64,000 nt of DNA from Polaromonas sp. SP1 (GTDB lineage Bacteria; Pseudomonadota; Gammaproteobacteria; Burkholderiales; Burkholderiaceae_C). The position numbers were made by a program, and so were the translations under genes. The first letter of the stretch is position 1, and the number at the start of each line of letters is the position of its first letter. This document shows, piece by piece, positions 20,418 through 29,300 of this stretch. The notes under the pieces were generated by a model, which saw only the letters and a list, made by a program, of their open reading frames with translations, made no database searches and had not been told where the DNA came from. Location of the stretch: the NCBI RefSeq assembly GCF_003711205.1, contig NZ_CP031013.1:3948501-4012500 (forward strand). The letters run 5' to 3'.

Positions 20418-20546
20418 TTACGCAGAAGGCTGGGCAGGCGCCACCGGGGCAAGCCACAGCGCGGCGGCATCGGCGGGCTCCATGCTGCGCAGGCGGGTGT
20501 CCTGCCAGATCATCCCGTTGGGGAGCTCGGCCGGCATTGTTTCCAT
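20418..20546 (-). CDS. Small ORF behind a LexA-type box
   Basis: A 42-codon ORF (METMPAELPNGMIWQDTRLRS..., ending PAQPSA). I recognise no family, and it has no signal peptide or membrane helix. The reason to list it is position: a perfect CTGT-N8-ACAG box ends 21 bp before its ATG, exactly where an SOS operator would sit. A second in-frame ATG (MPAELP) three codons in is possible. It could be a real SOS-induced small protein, the remnant of a longer gene, or chance. Confidence 0.35.
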   Translation of the reverse strand: METMPAELPNGMIWQDTRLRSMEPADAAALWLAPVAPAQPSA

Positions 20547-20566
20547 GGGTAAATCATAGTTGAAGA

Positions 20567-20582
20567 CTGTATGTATGTACAG
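20567..20582. promoter_or_regulatory. LexA-type (SOS) operator
   Basis: CTGTATGTATGTACAG matches the CTGT-N8-ACAG LexA consensus exactly, with an AT-rich alternating centre. It lies between two divergent short ORFs and could control either. Confidence 0.7.
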
Positions 20583-20652
20583 TAATATTGTTCTTCAACA
20601 CAAACAACTCCCACCCAGCAAATCCCAAAAACATTGCCCGGAAAAGACTGAA

Positions 20653-20877
20653 ATGCAGCTGTCACGCCATCCCCCTCCCCCCACCAGGACGCCCGTCACG
20701 CCCTTCCTGCCGCAGCAGCAAAGCCGCGCCGCTGCCTCCTGGCCGTTTTATGTGCAGGCGCCGCGCCCGCTTTCACGTGACATCAAGGCCAACGCGGCGC
20801 GCGTCCTCGAAACCTCGGCGCGCTACTTTTTCACTGCGCCCGCGGCGGACAGCAGCCTCAAAAACGGATCACGCTGA
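20653..20877 (+). CDS. Small ORF divergent from the LexA box
   Basis: A 74-residue ORF with GGAAAAG as a possible ribosome-binding site seven bases before the ATG. The product is Pro-rich at the N-terminus (RHPPPPTRTPVTPF), then has a segment with helical character (SRDIKANAARVLETSARYFF). I do not recognise it. Its 3' end overlaps the convergent membrane-protein gene by 20 bp. It starts about 70 bp after the LexA-type box, so it may belong to the SOS regulon, but the coding evidence is modest. Confidence 0.4.
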   Translation: MQLSRHPPPPTRTPVTPFLPQQQSRAAASWPFYVQAPRPLSRDIKANAARVLETSARYFFTAPAADSSLKNGSR

Positions 20878-21121
20878 ACACCACCAGCCCGATGGCCATG
20901 CCAAAGCTCAGCGCGTGCACATTGGCGGCCATGGCGAAGCGCCGCAGCAGCCTCAGGCCGTAGGCGTCCCCCGCGCCGAGCAGGAAAAGAATGCACAGCT
21001 CGCGCCTGGCCTGGGGGTCAACGGCGCTGCGCTCCTTGAGCGCCTTGTGCATGGAAACCGAAAGATAGATAGCGAGCAGTGAGGCCGCGCCGACCACCGG
21101 CAGGAACCAGCTGTGCAGCAT
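20858..21121 (-). CDS. Small membrane protein of unknown function
   Basis: An 87-residue protein with helices LPVVGAASLLAIYLSVSM and, near the C-terminus, ALSFGMAIGLVVFSVIRF, separated by a basic amphipathic segment (DPQARRELCILFLLGAG...LRLLRRFAM). No family is recognised. I start at the ATG before LHSWFLPV, because AGGA lies nine bases upstream. An upstream ATG at 21163 would add 14 residues. It is separated from the TPS locus only by a dispersed repeat and carries no sign of belonging to it. Confidence 0.55.
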   Translation of the reverse strand: MLHSWFLPVVGAASLLAIYLSVSMHKALKERSAVDPQARRELCILFLLGAGDAYGLRLLRRFAMAANVHALSFGMAIGLVVFSVIRF

Positions 21122-21175
21122 GGGTGGCGTCCTGGATGCGGCGAGAGGCCCGGCCCGGCTCATGGGGCACTGTCA

Positions 21176-21243
21176 GTTTGCTATCTTTTTAATAGCTACA
21201 AGCCCATGCCACGCCTGGGCTGGATGCCAATTTGGCTTAAATT
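21176..21243 (+). repeat. Dispersed intergenic repeat, TTTGCTAT family (copy 2)
   Basis: A complete copy: TTTGCTATCTTTTTAATAGC inverted repeat, then GCCTGGGCTGGATGCCAATTTGGCTTAAA. It lies between the small membrane-protein gene and the 3' end of the TpsB gene and marks the left edge of the TPS locus. Confidence 0.75.
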
Positions 21244-21302
21244 CCTGGCTGGCGGCAAAGCACCCCCGAATAGCACCCCGGAGAGCACCCCACAAGAGCG
21301 CT

Positions 21303-22997
21303 TCAGAAGGGCATCGAGGCCTGCAGCCACAGCGTAGGCCGTTTGGCCGCCGAGGCGGGGATGGAGGTCGGCAGCCCGCCGTCCGTGCGCCAGGCCAGCG
21401 ACGAACGCAGCTGCACCGGGCCCAGGCTGGCATTGACGCCGACGCCCACACCCGCGAGGTTGCGGCTGTTGGAGGCCGGCGCGCCGAAGGGGTTGCGGTT
21501 GATGGTGATCTTGCCCCAGTCGTAAAACACCGTGGCCTGCACGTTGGGCATCACGTTGTGGCGCAGCTCTACCGTGGCGCGGTAACCCTCGTCTCCGCTG
21601 GCTTCACCCTGCGGATAGGCGCGCACGGCGTTGATGCCGCCCAGCGAGAACTTCTCGGACGAATCCAGGTTCTTGCTGGCGGTCTGGCCGCTCACTGAAG
21701 CGGCCAGGAAGGTGCTGTCGGTAAAACGCTGCAGGCGGTTGGCGCCGTAGGTCATGCGGGTGTAGCTGCCGTTGGAGCGGGCCGAGGCGTTGTCGATGGC
21801 CAGCGCCGTGGGCGAGTTAATGCTCAGGTTGCCGAGGATCAGCGAAAGGTCCAGCCCGGTGATGCCGCCGCCGCCCAGGGCGTCCTGCAGGCTGCCCGAC
21901 AGGCCGAAGCTGGTGACCGTGACCTTCTTGGGGGTGAAGGTGCCGGTGCCGTCGACATAATCCTTCAGGCGCTTGTCTTCCAGCGCGATGGTGCCGTTCA
22001 GGTTCTTGAACTGGCTGCGGATGAAGGGGTAGGCGGCAAACACGCTGGCGCTGGTGGCCGTGCCGTGGGCCTGCAGGGCTTCAAACTCCTGGCCCAGCTT
22101 GTAGTGGATGTCGGAGTAAGCGGCGCCCACCTTCAGGCCGTCGCTGCCCACGGGCAACTGGTAGGCCACGCGGCCAAAGCTGAGCCTGGAGCCGGAGGTC
22201 AAGCCGTTGAACATGAGCTGGTCGCCGATCTTCAGCGGGCTGGCCAGGGTGAAGGTGCCTGCCACGCGGTACTCGCCGGTGTAGCGGCTGCCGTAGTTAT
22301 CCAGCGTCACGTTGCCGCTGTAGGGCCTGGAAGGGTTGACCTCGATCAGCAGCTCGGAGGTGCCCACGCTGGCGCCGGGCTGCAGCGTGGCGCGCGAGTT
22401 GCTGACGCCGGGTGTGTCCTGCAGCAGCAGCAGGCCGCGGTCGATCTGGTCGCTCTTGATGACGTCGCCGTCCTTGACCTGTCCGAGGTAGGCTTGCGCA
22501 CGTTCGTCGGACAGCAGCGACTGGTTGTTGATCTTGTGGCTGGAAATACGCCCTTCGATGATGCTGATGGTGACGGCGCCGTCGGTGATGTCTTGTGCGG
22601 GCAGATAGGCGCGGGCCACGGCAAAGCCCTGGCTGCGGTAATAGGCCGTGATGCGGCGGGCGGCGGCGTTGAGCTGGGTCAGCGAGCGCTCGGCGCCCAC
22701 CAGGCCGGCCACCAGCGGCTGCAGCTGCTCCGTCGGGATTTCCTTGTTGCCGGTGATGGCGATGGACTTGACCATGACTTTCGCTTCGCCTGCCTGGCTC
22801 AGGTCGGCGGTTTCATCGATGCGCTGCAAAGGGGCGGACTGCTGCGGCGGCGACGGCCGGGCCTGCTGCAGGTCGCGCAGCACCTGGCCGGCATCGGGCA
22901 CCGGCGGCGTCTGGGCCCAGGCGCTTCCGTACAAAGCCAGCATCAGGGCTGAGGTCAGTGTCGACAGGGGCAAGGAATTGAATGTCATTTTTTTCAT
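21303..22997 (-). CDS. TpsB outer-membrane transporter (ShlB/FhaC/HecB family)
   Basis: A 564-residue Omp85-type pore that carries TpsA exoproteins across the outer membrane. After a Sec signal (cleaved near AWA, residue 28) come a Pro/Gln-rich plug-helix linker (about 30-70), a POTRA_2 domain (VMVKSIAITGNKEIPTEQL, about 74-150), a second POTRA-like region (about 150-225) and the beta-barrel to the C-terminal Phe. The conserved barrel region LGGINAVRAYPQGEASGDEG and the strand QATVFYDWG are both present. I start at MKKMTF because the 40 codons above it are unlike the family. It is the only TpsB gene in the window, next to five TpsA genes. Confidence 0.94.
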   Translation of the reverse strand: MKKMTFNSLPLSTLTSALMLALYGSAWAQTPPVPDAGQVLRDLQQARPSPPQQSAPLQRIDETADLSQAGEAKVMVKSIAITGNKEIPTEQLQPLVAGLVGAERSLTQLNAAARRITAYYRSQGFAVARAYLPAQDITDGAVTISIIEGRISSHKINNQSLLSDERAQAYLGQVKDGDVIKSDQIDRGLLLLQDTPGVSNSRATLQPGASVGTSELLIEVNPSRPYSGNVTLDNYGSRYTGEYRVAGTFTLASPLKIGDQLMFNGLTSGSRLSFGRVAYQLPVGSDGLKVGAAYSDIHYKLGQEFEALQAHGTATSASVFAAYPFIRSQFKNLNGTIALEDKRLKDYVDGTGTFTPKKVTVTSFGLSGSLQDALGGGGITGLDLSLILGNLSINSPTALAIDNASARSNGSYTRMTYGANRLQRFTDSTFLAASVSGQTASKNLDSSEKFSLGGINAVRAYPQGEASGDEGYRATVELRHNVMPNVQATVFYDWGKITINRNPFGAPASNSRNLAGVGVGVNASLGPVQLRSSLAWRTDGGLPTSIPASAAKRPTLWLQASMPF

Positions 22998-23109
22998 TTC
23001 GATTTTTCTGTTCAGGCGCGGCGGGCTTGCAAAACAGTCCAGCGAAGGTCCGGCAAGGACGCAGTCCCCGCGGCCGCTTGATTCTGTGTATCGATCGGTA
23101 ACGGCACCA

Positions 23110-23125
23110 TACTGCAAATGTAGTA
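23110..23125. promoter_or_regulatory. Inverted-repeat site before the TpsB gene
   Basis: TACTGCAAATGTAGTA is an imperfect 7-2-7 dyad, the arrangement known for NarL-type regulators. Its centre is about 120 bp from the TpsB start codon. Its core CAAATG recurs in the sites at 23271 and 36591. Confidence 0.4.
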
Positions 23126-23182
23126 AGGGGCTGGTCCCATCGCGACGATTTCAGCAATGTCGCAGAGACCACCGGGCCTGTA

Positions 23183-23202
23183 TGTCCCTATTTTTGGGGA
23201 CA
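23183..23202. promoter_or_regulatory. TGTCCC-type dyad before response regulator 1
   Basis: TGTCCC and GGGACA flank an eight-base centre. The preceding CCTGTA is shared with the site at 48783. The centre is about 135 bp from the RR1 start and about 195 bp from the TpsB start, so it could serve either divergent gene. Confidence 0.6.
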
Positions 23203-23270
23203 CACCCTGTAACACGGCCATTCGCAGAGTTGTGCCGGAAACAATGGTAGCCAGGCACGCGGGTTTTACC

Positions 23271-23290
23271 TGTAGCACAAATGCGCTACG
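23271..23290. promoter_or_regulatory. TGTAGC-type dyad before response regulator 1
   Basis: TGTAGC and GCTACG flank ACAAATGC. It is nearly the same sequence as the site before TpsA-D (56336). The centre lies 47 bp before the RR1 start codon, closer than the other sites, which would suit repression or autoregulation. Confidence 0.55.
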
Positions 23291-23327
23291 AGGCCCGTCC
23301 CCCAATCCGTTGGACAATATTCCCCAG

Positions 23328-24053
23328 ATGCAAGCGCTCAACCCCCAGACCCAAGAACAGCCGGCGCCCCTGGACGGAACCGGGCCGCGCATCCACGTCG
23401 CCATCGTTGAGGACGACCTCGGCTTTCGCGGTGCGCTGGCCCGCGCCTTGCTGGCCGCGCCCGACATGACGCTGGCCGGCACGGCCGGCACCCAGGCCGA
23501 AGGCCTCGCCCTGCTGCAGGGCCCGCCGGTGGACGTGCTGCTGGTGGACCTGGGCCTGCCCGACGGCTCGGGCATCGAGGTGATACGCGCCGCTGCGCGG
23601 CAGTGGCCCAGCTGCAGCATCATGGTCAGCACCAATTTCGGCGATGAAACGCATGTCATGCGCTCCATCGAAGCGGGCGCCGCCGGCTACCTGCTCAAGG
23701 ACAGCTCCCAGGCCAAGATCGTCGACGAAATCCGCAGCCTGGCCAGCGGCGGCAGCCCCATCAGCCCCATCATCGCGCGCCAGGTGCTGGCGCGTTTCCG
23801 GCAAGACGCCACCGCCGGCGCCGCGCCAGGGACGGAGCCCCCGGGCGATGCGCCGCAGTTGCTGTCGGCGCGCGAAAAGGAAGTCCTCGACTTCATCACC
23901 AAAGGGTTCACCGCGGTGGAGATCGCCAAGCTCATGGGCCTGTCGCATTTCACGGTGCGCACCTTTGTGCGGCGCATCTACAGCAAGCTCAAGGTCACCT
24001 CCAAGGCCGAAGCCATCTACGAGGCCCGCAGCCAGGGACTGCTGGCGCAATAG
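23328..24053 (+). CDS. NarL/LuxR-type response regulator (RR1)
   Basis: A 241-residue regulator. The receiver domain (about 22-140) has the acidic pair EDD near residues 28-30, phosphoacceptor Asp74 in VDVLLVDLGLPDGSG and the switch Lys in GYLLKD. After a linker comes a GerE/LuxR helix-turn-helix (LLSAREKEVLDFITKGFTAVEIAKLM, FTVRTFVRRIYSKL, about 170-240). An open frame extends upstream to 23157, but the domain begins only after the chosen ATG. HK1 follows after 48 bp and is its obvious partner. It is divergent from TpsB and is proposed to bind the dyads found before the TPS genes. Confidence 0.93.
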   Translation: MQALNPQTQEQPAPLDGTGPRIHVAIVEDDLGFRGALARALLAAPDMTLAGTAGTQAEGLALLQGPPVDVLLVDLGLPDGSGIEVIRAAARQWPSCSIMVSTNFGDETHVMRSIEAGAAGYLLKDSSQAKIVDEIRSLASGGSPISPIIARQVLARFRQDATAGAAPGTEPPGDAPQLLSAREKEVLDFITKGFTAVEIAKLMGLSHFTVRTFVRRIYSKLKVTSKAEAIYEARSQGLLAQ

Positions 24054-24101
24054 CGCCCTGCCCTGCCCGGCTGTTTCCGTAGCTCAAGGCAAAATCCCGC
24101 C

Positions 24102-26063
24102 GTGACACCTGCGCAAGAACCTTCATCGAGCCACCCCCAACGCCGCGCCGCCCGCTTGGTTGCGGTCATCGCCGGCGCCCTGCTGGTGACCGTGGCGGCC
24201 CTGGCGGCGCTGGACATACGGCCCGCAGGCGCGGATACGCAGGAAAGCCTGCACATTACCGGGGCGCAGTGGCAGGTGGTCGATGAGCCCGGCTTCAGCA
24301 CTGCGGCGCCCACGCAGGACAGCGCCTCGCTGCCCGCCGCCTGGCAAGCCGCCACGCTGCCCCATGCCTTGCCGGTATCGCTGGTTCGCCAGGCAGCGGC
24401 CTCAACCCCGGGCACCACACGCACCACCTGGTTCAGGATTTCACCGCAGCGCCTGCCTGGCATGCGGGCGCCGCTGGCCTTGTACGGCGCCCGTGTGCGC
24501 ACCGACGGCACCGTGGCGGTCTATGCAGACGGCCAGCTCGTGCACACCGCCCAGCAGCAGGGGCCGCTCTGGAACAGCCCGCGCGTGCCCCTGTGGGTGC
24601 CGCTGGATAAAACCGCCGACGGCAACCCGCCGCGCGAAATCCTGATCCGCCTGGAGCACACGCGCGCCAGCCAGGTGGCACTGTCGTCACTGTGGCTCGG
24701 CGCGGCCGACGCCTTGAGCTGGCGCCACAGCTGGCGGCACTGGCTGCAGCTTGAGCTGCCGTCCATGTTCAGCACGGCCTTCCTCGCCGTGGGCATCTTT
24801 GCGCTTTTTGTGTGGTTCAAGCGGAGGCACCGCACCGATTACCTGCTGTTCTTCGCGTTGGCCGCAACGTCCTTCCTGCGCGGGCTGCACTTTTATGTGG
24901 GCTTCCCGATCGCCAACGACTGGTTTGCCTGGCTGACGGTGAATTCGCTGTTCTGGCTGGTCGTGATGGTGCATTTTTCCATCGTCCTGCTGCACCAGCG
25001 CCGGCAGCCCTGGGTCACCGGCTCGCTGGTCGCCGTCACGGTGTTGATGGGCCTTCTGACCTTGCCGGCCAGCGCCCCGCTGCCCAACACACCCCAGGTC
25101 ACGCCGCTGATCTACGGGGTGGTGGCGCTCATGGGTGTGACTGTTTCGCTGGCCGGCGCCATCAGCGCCTGGCGCAGCGCTTCCGGCGAAGCCATGCTGG
25201 TGGCCATGGGCACGGCCCTGTGCACCGTGTTTGGTGCAGGCGACTGGCTGCAGCAAAGCAACTTCACCAGCCCCGAAGGCTGGTACCTGGGCGCATGGAC
25301 CAACGCGATCAGCTTCAGCATCTTCGGCGCACTGCTGTACCGGCGTTATGTCGGCGCGATTGTCGAAGTCGAACAGCTCAACGCCAGCCTGGCCGAACGG
25401 CTCAGGGCACGTGAGGTCGAGCTTGAAATGAGCCACCAGCGGCTGCGCGCCGTCGAGCAGCGGCAGATGCTGAGCGACGAGCGCCAGCGCATGATGCAGG
25501 ACATGCACGACGGGCTCGGTTCGTCACTGATCAGCGCGATCCGCTCCGTGGAGCACGGCGGCATGAGCGATGCCAAGGTCTCGCAAATCCTCAAGGACTG
25601 CATGGACGACCTGAAGCTGGCCATCGATTCGATGGAGCCGGTGGAGGCCGACCTGCTGTTGCTGCTGGCCACACTGCGCTTCAGGCTGGAGCCCCGGCTG
25701 GAGGGCTCTGGCGTCACCCTGTTCTGGGAAGTGCAGGAACTGCCCACGCTGCAATGGCTGGACCCGTCAAGCGCGCTGCACATCCTGCGCATCGTGCAGG
25801 AAAGCGTGGCCAACATCCTGCGCCACACGCGGGCCACAGAGATCCGCGTCGCCACCGCCACCGCAGACGGCGGCGTGCAGGTCACCATCGAAGACAACGG
25901 CCAGGGTTTTGATGTGCAAGCCGCGCTGGCCGAAGCCAGCGGCAAGGGCCTGCATAACCAGCAGCGTCGCGCGCAGACGCTGAACGGCAAAGTGGCGTGG
26001 AAGTCGGGGCCGGGTGGTACGCGGTTTACGCTGTGGATGCCGCTGGCGCGTACGCTGGCGTAA
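24102..26063 (+). CDS. 7TMR-DISM / HisKA_3 sensor kinase (HK1)
   Basis: A 653-residue membrane kinase starting at a GTG. It has an N-terminal hydrophobic signal segment (LVAVIAGALLVTVAALAAL), a periplasmic jelly-roll-like sensor domain (about 45-215, with TVAVYADGQLVHTA), a multi-helix membrane domain (about 220-415), a coiled coil (EQLNASLAERLRAREVELEMSHQRL) and a NarX/DesK-type HisKA_3 module with phosphoacceptor His469 in MQDMHDGLGSSL. The HATPase has NILRHTRATEIRV, EDNGQGFD and GKGLHNQQRRAQ. It phosphorylates NarL-type regulators, most likely RR1, encoded just upstream. HK2 and HK3 are paralogues, and HK1 is the most divergent of the three. Confidence 0.93.
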   Translation: MTPAQEPSSSHPQRRAARLVAVIAGALLVTVAALAALDIRPAGADTQESLHITGAQWQVVDEPGFSTAAPTQDSASLPAAWQAATLPHALPVSLVRQAAASTPGTTRTTWFRISPQRLPGMRAPLALYGARVRTDGTVAVYADGQLVHTAQQQGPLWNSPRVPLWVPLDKTADGNPPREILIRLEHTRASQVALSSLWLGAADALSWRHSWRHWLQLELPSMFSTAFLAVGIFALFVWFKRRHRTDYLLFFALAATSFLRGLHFYVGFPIANDWFAWLTVNSLFWLVVMVHFSIVLLHQRRQPWVTGSLVAVTVLMGLLTLPASAPLPNTPQVTPLIYGVVALMGVTVSLAGAISAWRSASGEAMLVAMGTALCTVFGAGDWLQQSNFTSPEGWYLGAWTNAISFSIFGALLYRRYVGAIVEVEQLNASLAERLRAREVELEMSHQRLRAVEQRQMLSDERQRMMQDMHDGLGSSLISAIRSVEHGGMSDAKVSQILKDCMDDLKLAIDSMEPVEADLLLLLATLRFRLEPRLEGSGVTLFWEVQELPTLQWLDPSSALHILRIVQESVANILRHTRATEIRVATATADGGVQVTIEDNGQGFDVQAALAEASGKGLHNQQRRAQTLNGKVAWKSGPGGTRFTLWMPLARTLA

Positions 26064-26125
26064 AAGGCCCCCACGCTCCCCCACTTCATGTGGGTCGCTG
26101 CCCCCGGGGGGGGCCGCCGTCAATA

Positions 26126-26179
26126 GGCATACCCCTATCGGGCTCACTGCGTGTAGCCCTTTTCCCCTTGCAGGGGACT
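26126..26179 (-). repeat. GGCTACACG-type intergenic repeat, inverted copy
   Basis: Read on the minus strand this gives CCCCTGCAAGGGG, then GGGCTACACGCAGTGAGCCC, then GATAGGGGTATGCC. The same block recurs at 36771 in the other orientation. The 290-bp gap between HK1 and TpsA-A (26064-26353) consists mostly of this copy, the copy at 26289 and GC-rich filler; no gene is seen there. Confidence 0.65.
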
Positions 26180-26288
26180 GAGCTTGCGGCCCGGCAAAGC
26201 CGGTTCCGCGGCTCATGCTGGGTTGAAGATTCAGGGCGTATGCAGAGTCGGTATTTCACCAGCGGGGGCCGCGGGTCCGGCTTTGCCG

Positions 26289-26352
26289 GCCCCAGGCGCC
26301 GCCCCCTCGAGGGGGGAACAGGCTACACGCAGTGAGCCTGGACGGGGGTGGG
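26289..26352 (+). repeat. GGCTACACG-type intergenic repeat, copy at the TpsA-A 3' end
   Basis: GCCCCCTCGAGGGGGG forms a tight hairpin, followed by GGCTACACGCAGTGAGCC (itself an inverted repeat) and GGACGGGGGTG. It abuts the TpsA-A stop codon and may block transcription between the convergent HK1 and TpsA-A genes, although no T-run follows. Confidence 0.6.
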
Positions 26353-26353
26353 T

Positions 26354-29300
26354 CTATTCTTCACCGGTGTTGCCGGCTTCGGCGGCTGCAGCCCGCAGCG
26401 CGTCGCTGGGATCTGCACCACCGCCTGAACCACCACCGCCGCCGCCGCCCGAGTTCGCCACGTTGTACAGCGCGCTGAGGTAAGCATCGCTCACTGGCGC
26501 GCCGCTGCCCTGCCCCGCCGGCGCCACCGGAACCGGGTTGATGGTCAACACACCGTCGACGTAATTAAGCGCGTAGTTGCCCGCGGTGTATCCGCCGGCC
26601 GTGATGGCGTAGTTGCCTGCGGCGGTCGCGCCTTGTGCGCTGCCGCCGTAGGCCAGGGCGCCACCCAGTACGGCCGCCGTTTCGCCGTTCACAAAGCCGC
26701 TGAAGCTCACGCCGTTGCCGCCGGTGTAGGCCGCACCGCCGGCAGTCCGGCTGTCGTTGTTGGCGGTGATGCTCAGGTTGGCTTTGTCGATATTGGCCGT
26801 GGTGGTGACGGGCGCTGCTGCCAGCTGGTAGTTGCTGGCCAGGCCCGTGCCGTCGGCCACGCTGTAGCTGGCGGTCACGGTCTTGCCGTTGGCGGCGCTC
26901 GCGTCAGAGAAGCTGGCGCCGGTGGCGCTCAAGGCCAGCAACTCGCCGTAGGCCAGGCCCGTCAGCGTGCCGATATTGCCCAGGGTCGCCGTGGCGTTGC
27001 CGTCGTAAGTCTTGTTGTTCGCGGCCACGCCCGTCACGCTCACCGTGGCTTTGTCTACCGTCAGCGTGCCGTTGGTGTAGGAGACGCCGTAACCCAGCGC
27101 CGCCGCCAGCGCGCCCTGCGTGATGGCGTGCGTGCCGGCCGACGCGGCAGCGCCTGTCGGCGCGGCCAGCAGGCCGGACAGCACGGTGCCTGCCGTATCG
27201 CCCGCCACGAGGCCCGAGCCCACGGTGTAGGTCAGCGTAGGGTCGGCCGCGCCATACACCTTGGTCTGGTTGTCGCCGGTGATGTTGATCACCGGTGTGA
27301 CGCTGTAGACCATGCGGTTGCCGGTGATCGAGGTCATCGATGCATCGGTGGGCGCATTGGCGGCGTAGGTGCGGCTGAAGGCATTGCCGGTGGAGGCAAA
27401 GCCGCCGAAGGTATTGGCCGTCGGGTCGGTTGAATACACCAGGAAGCGGCCCGCACCGGGGTTCAGCGGCGTGGCGCCGGCGTTGTTGATGAAGTTGCGC
27501 CCGGCGGCCAGCACCAGCGAATCGCTGGCGGCGCTGCCCGAGGTCACGGTGTTGTTCAGCGTGATGTCGCCTGCGGCGCCCGTGGCGCGCACCAGCACCT
27601 TGCCGCTGGCGGTGAGGCCTGCAGTGTTGACGGTGCCAATGGTGAGCGCGCCGGCCTGCGAGTACTCGGCATTGCCGGTGTTGCCTGCCAGCGTTGTCAC
27701 GGCATTGCCTGCGTTGTTGAGCGTGTGCGTGCCGGTACCCAGCAACTCCAGGCCAGTGGCGGTGATGGCCGCTGTTTGTGTGCTGGTGCCGGCAGTGTTC
27801 AGCGTGAGTTCACTAGCCATCAGCGCGCCGTTGATGGCGATGTTGCCGGCGGTCGTGCTCAGTTTGAGCTTGTCCTGCGTATTGCCGAAGGCGCTGCCCA
27901 CCGTGATGCCGGCGGCTGATGACAGGCTGACCGTCTGCGCCGCCCCGGCATTGGTGGTGATGCTGAAATTGCCGGTGTTGATGGCATTGGCAGCGGCGAT
28001 GCTGATGTCGCCGGTGGCACCTGTCGTGGTCAGTGTTTGCAGGCCGGACACGTTGGTGCCCAGCGTGATGCCGTTGGCGGCGGTCGCGTTGAGCGTGGCA
28101 GCGGTGATGTTGTTGGCCGCACCATTGGCGTCAAGGATGGCGCCGGCCGCGGCACCAAGGGTGACCGCGCTGCCGGCCACCGTCTTGACCGACAGGTTGC
28201 CGGCCGCGGCCGTGACGCTGACCGCACCCGGGGCGCTGATGTTTTCGACGCTGGCGCCGCCGGCCAGGGCCAGATTGACTTGCGAGGCGCCGCCACTTGC
28301 CACCGCGGTGACCGAGCCCGACGTGGAGAGGGTCACCGCATCGCCAGGGGTGGTGCCTATGTTGCCGTTGCCTGCCTCCAGGTAGACCGAACCTCCGGCA
28401 GCGTTGGTGATTTTCGAACCTGCGACGGTGCTGATTCCGCCCGTGGCCACCACGCTGACGGCTGCCGTGGCCGCGGCACCGCCGCCGGAGGCATTCGCGC
28501 TGCTGAAGTCGGCCGTGGCGCCCAGCGTGATGGCGCCGGTATTGCCGATGTCGATACGCCCGCTACCGGCACCATTGTTTGCGATGCTGCCGATGAAGGT
28601 GGCATCAACGCTATTGCGAATGACGATGTCGCCTGATGTGCCATTGTTGAAGTTGGCGAAAGTCTGGATCTGGTTGCCTGCATGGTCCAGCGTCATGCCC
28701 CCGAAGGTGGCGGCCTGGAAGACATTCGCGACGATGGCCTGGGTTTGCGACAGCGCGCCACCGGTGGTGGTGAGCACGACGGCGCCGGCGCCATGGATGC
28801 CGGCCGTTCCGTCCACCGTCCCCACGGACAGTGCGGAGTTGGAGCGGAGCGAGAAATTGCCCCCGTAGGCACGCCCGCTGACCTGGCTGAACTGGTTGTT
28901 TGGGTTGGACAGGGTGACGGTCCGCGCCTCGGCGTTGAGGTTGGCGACCTTGAATCCCGCGGTTTGCAGGATGTTGCCAATGGAGGCGCTGTTGAGCAGG
29001 CTCAAGCTTTGCGTGCTGGTCATATTGACCGCACCGCCGGTGTTGCCGATCTCAATGCCACCGTTAGCGGCGCTGCTGCCCAGGCGCAAGACCGAGGCCG
29101 TGATGTTGTTGAGCTCGCTGTTCGACAGGTTGAGCCCGACTTGCTCACTGTTGCTCAAGCCGCCGGCCAGGGTGATCTTCCAGTTGTCGTCGTTGGCCGT
29201 GATCGCCGTCACGCCGGCGCCGGAGTTGACGGTGCCGTCAATTTGCATCCGGTTGCCGGTCAGGTTGACCTGGCCGCCGGCCGTGCTGACCGCTGTGCCG

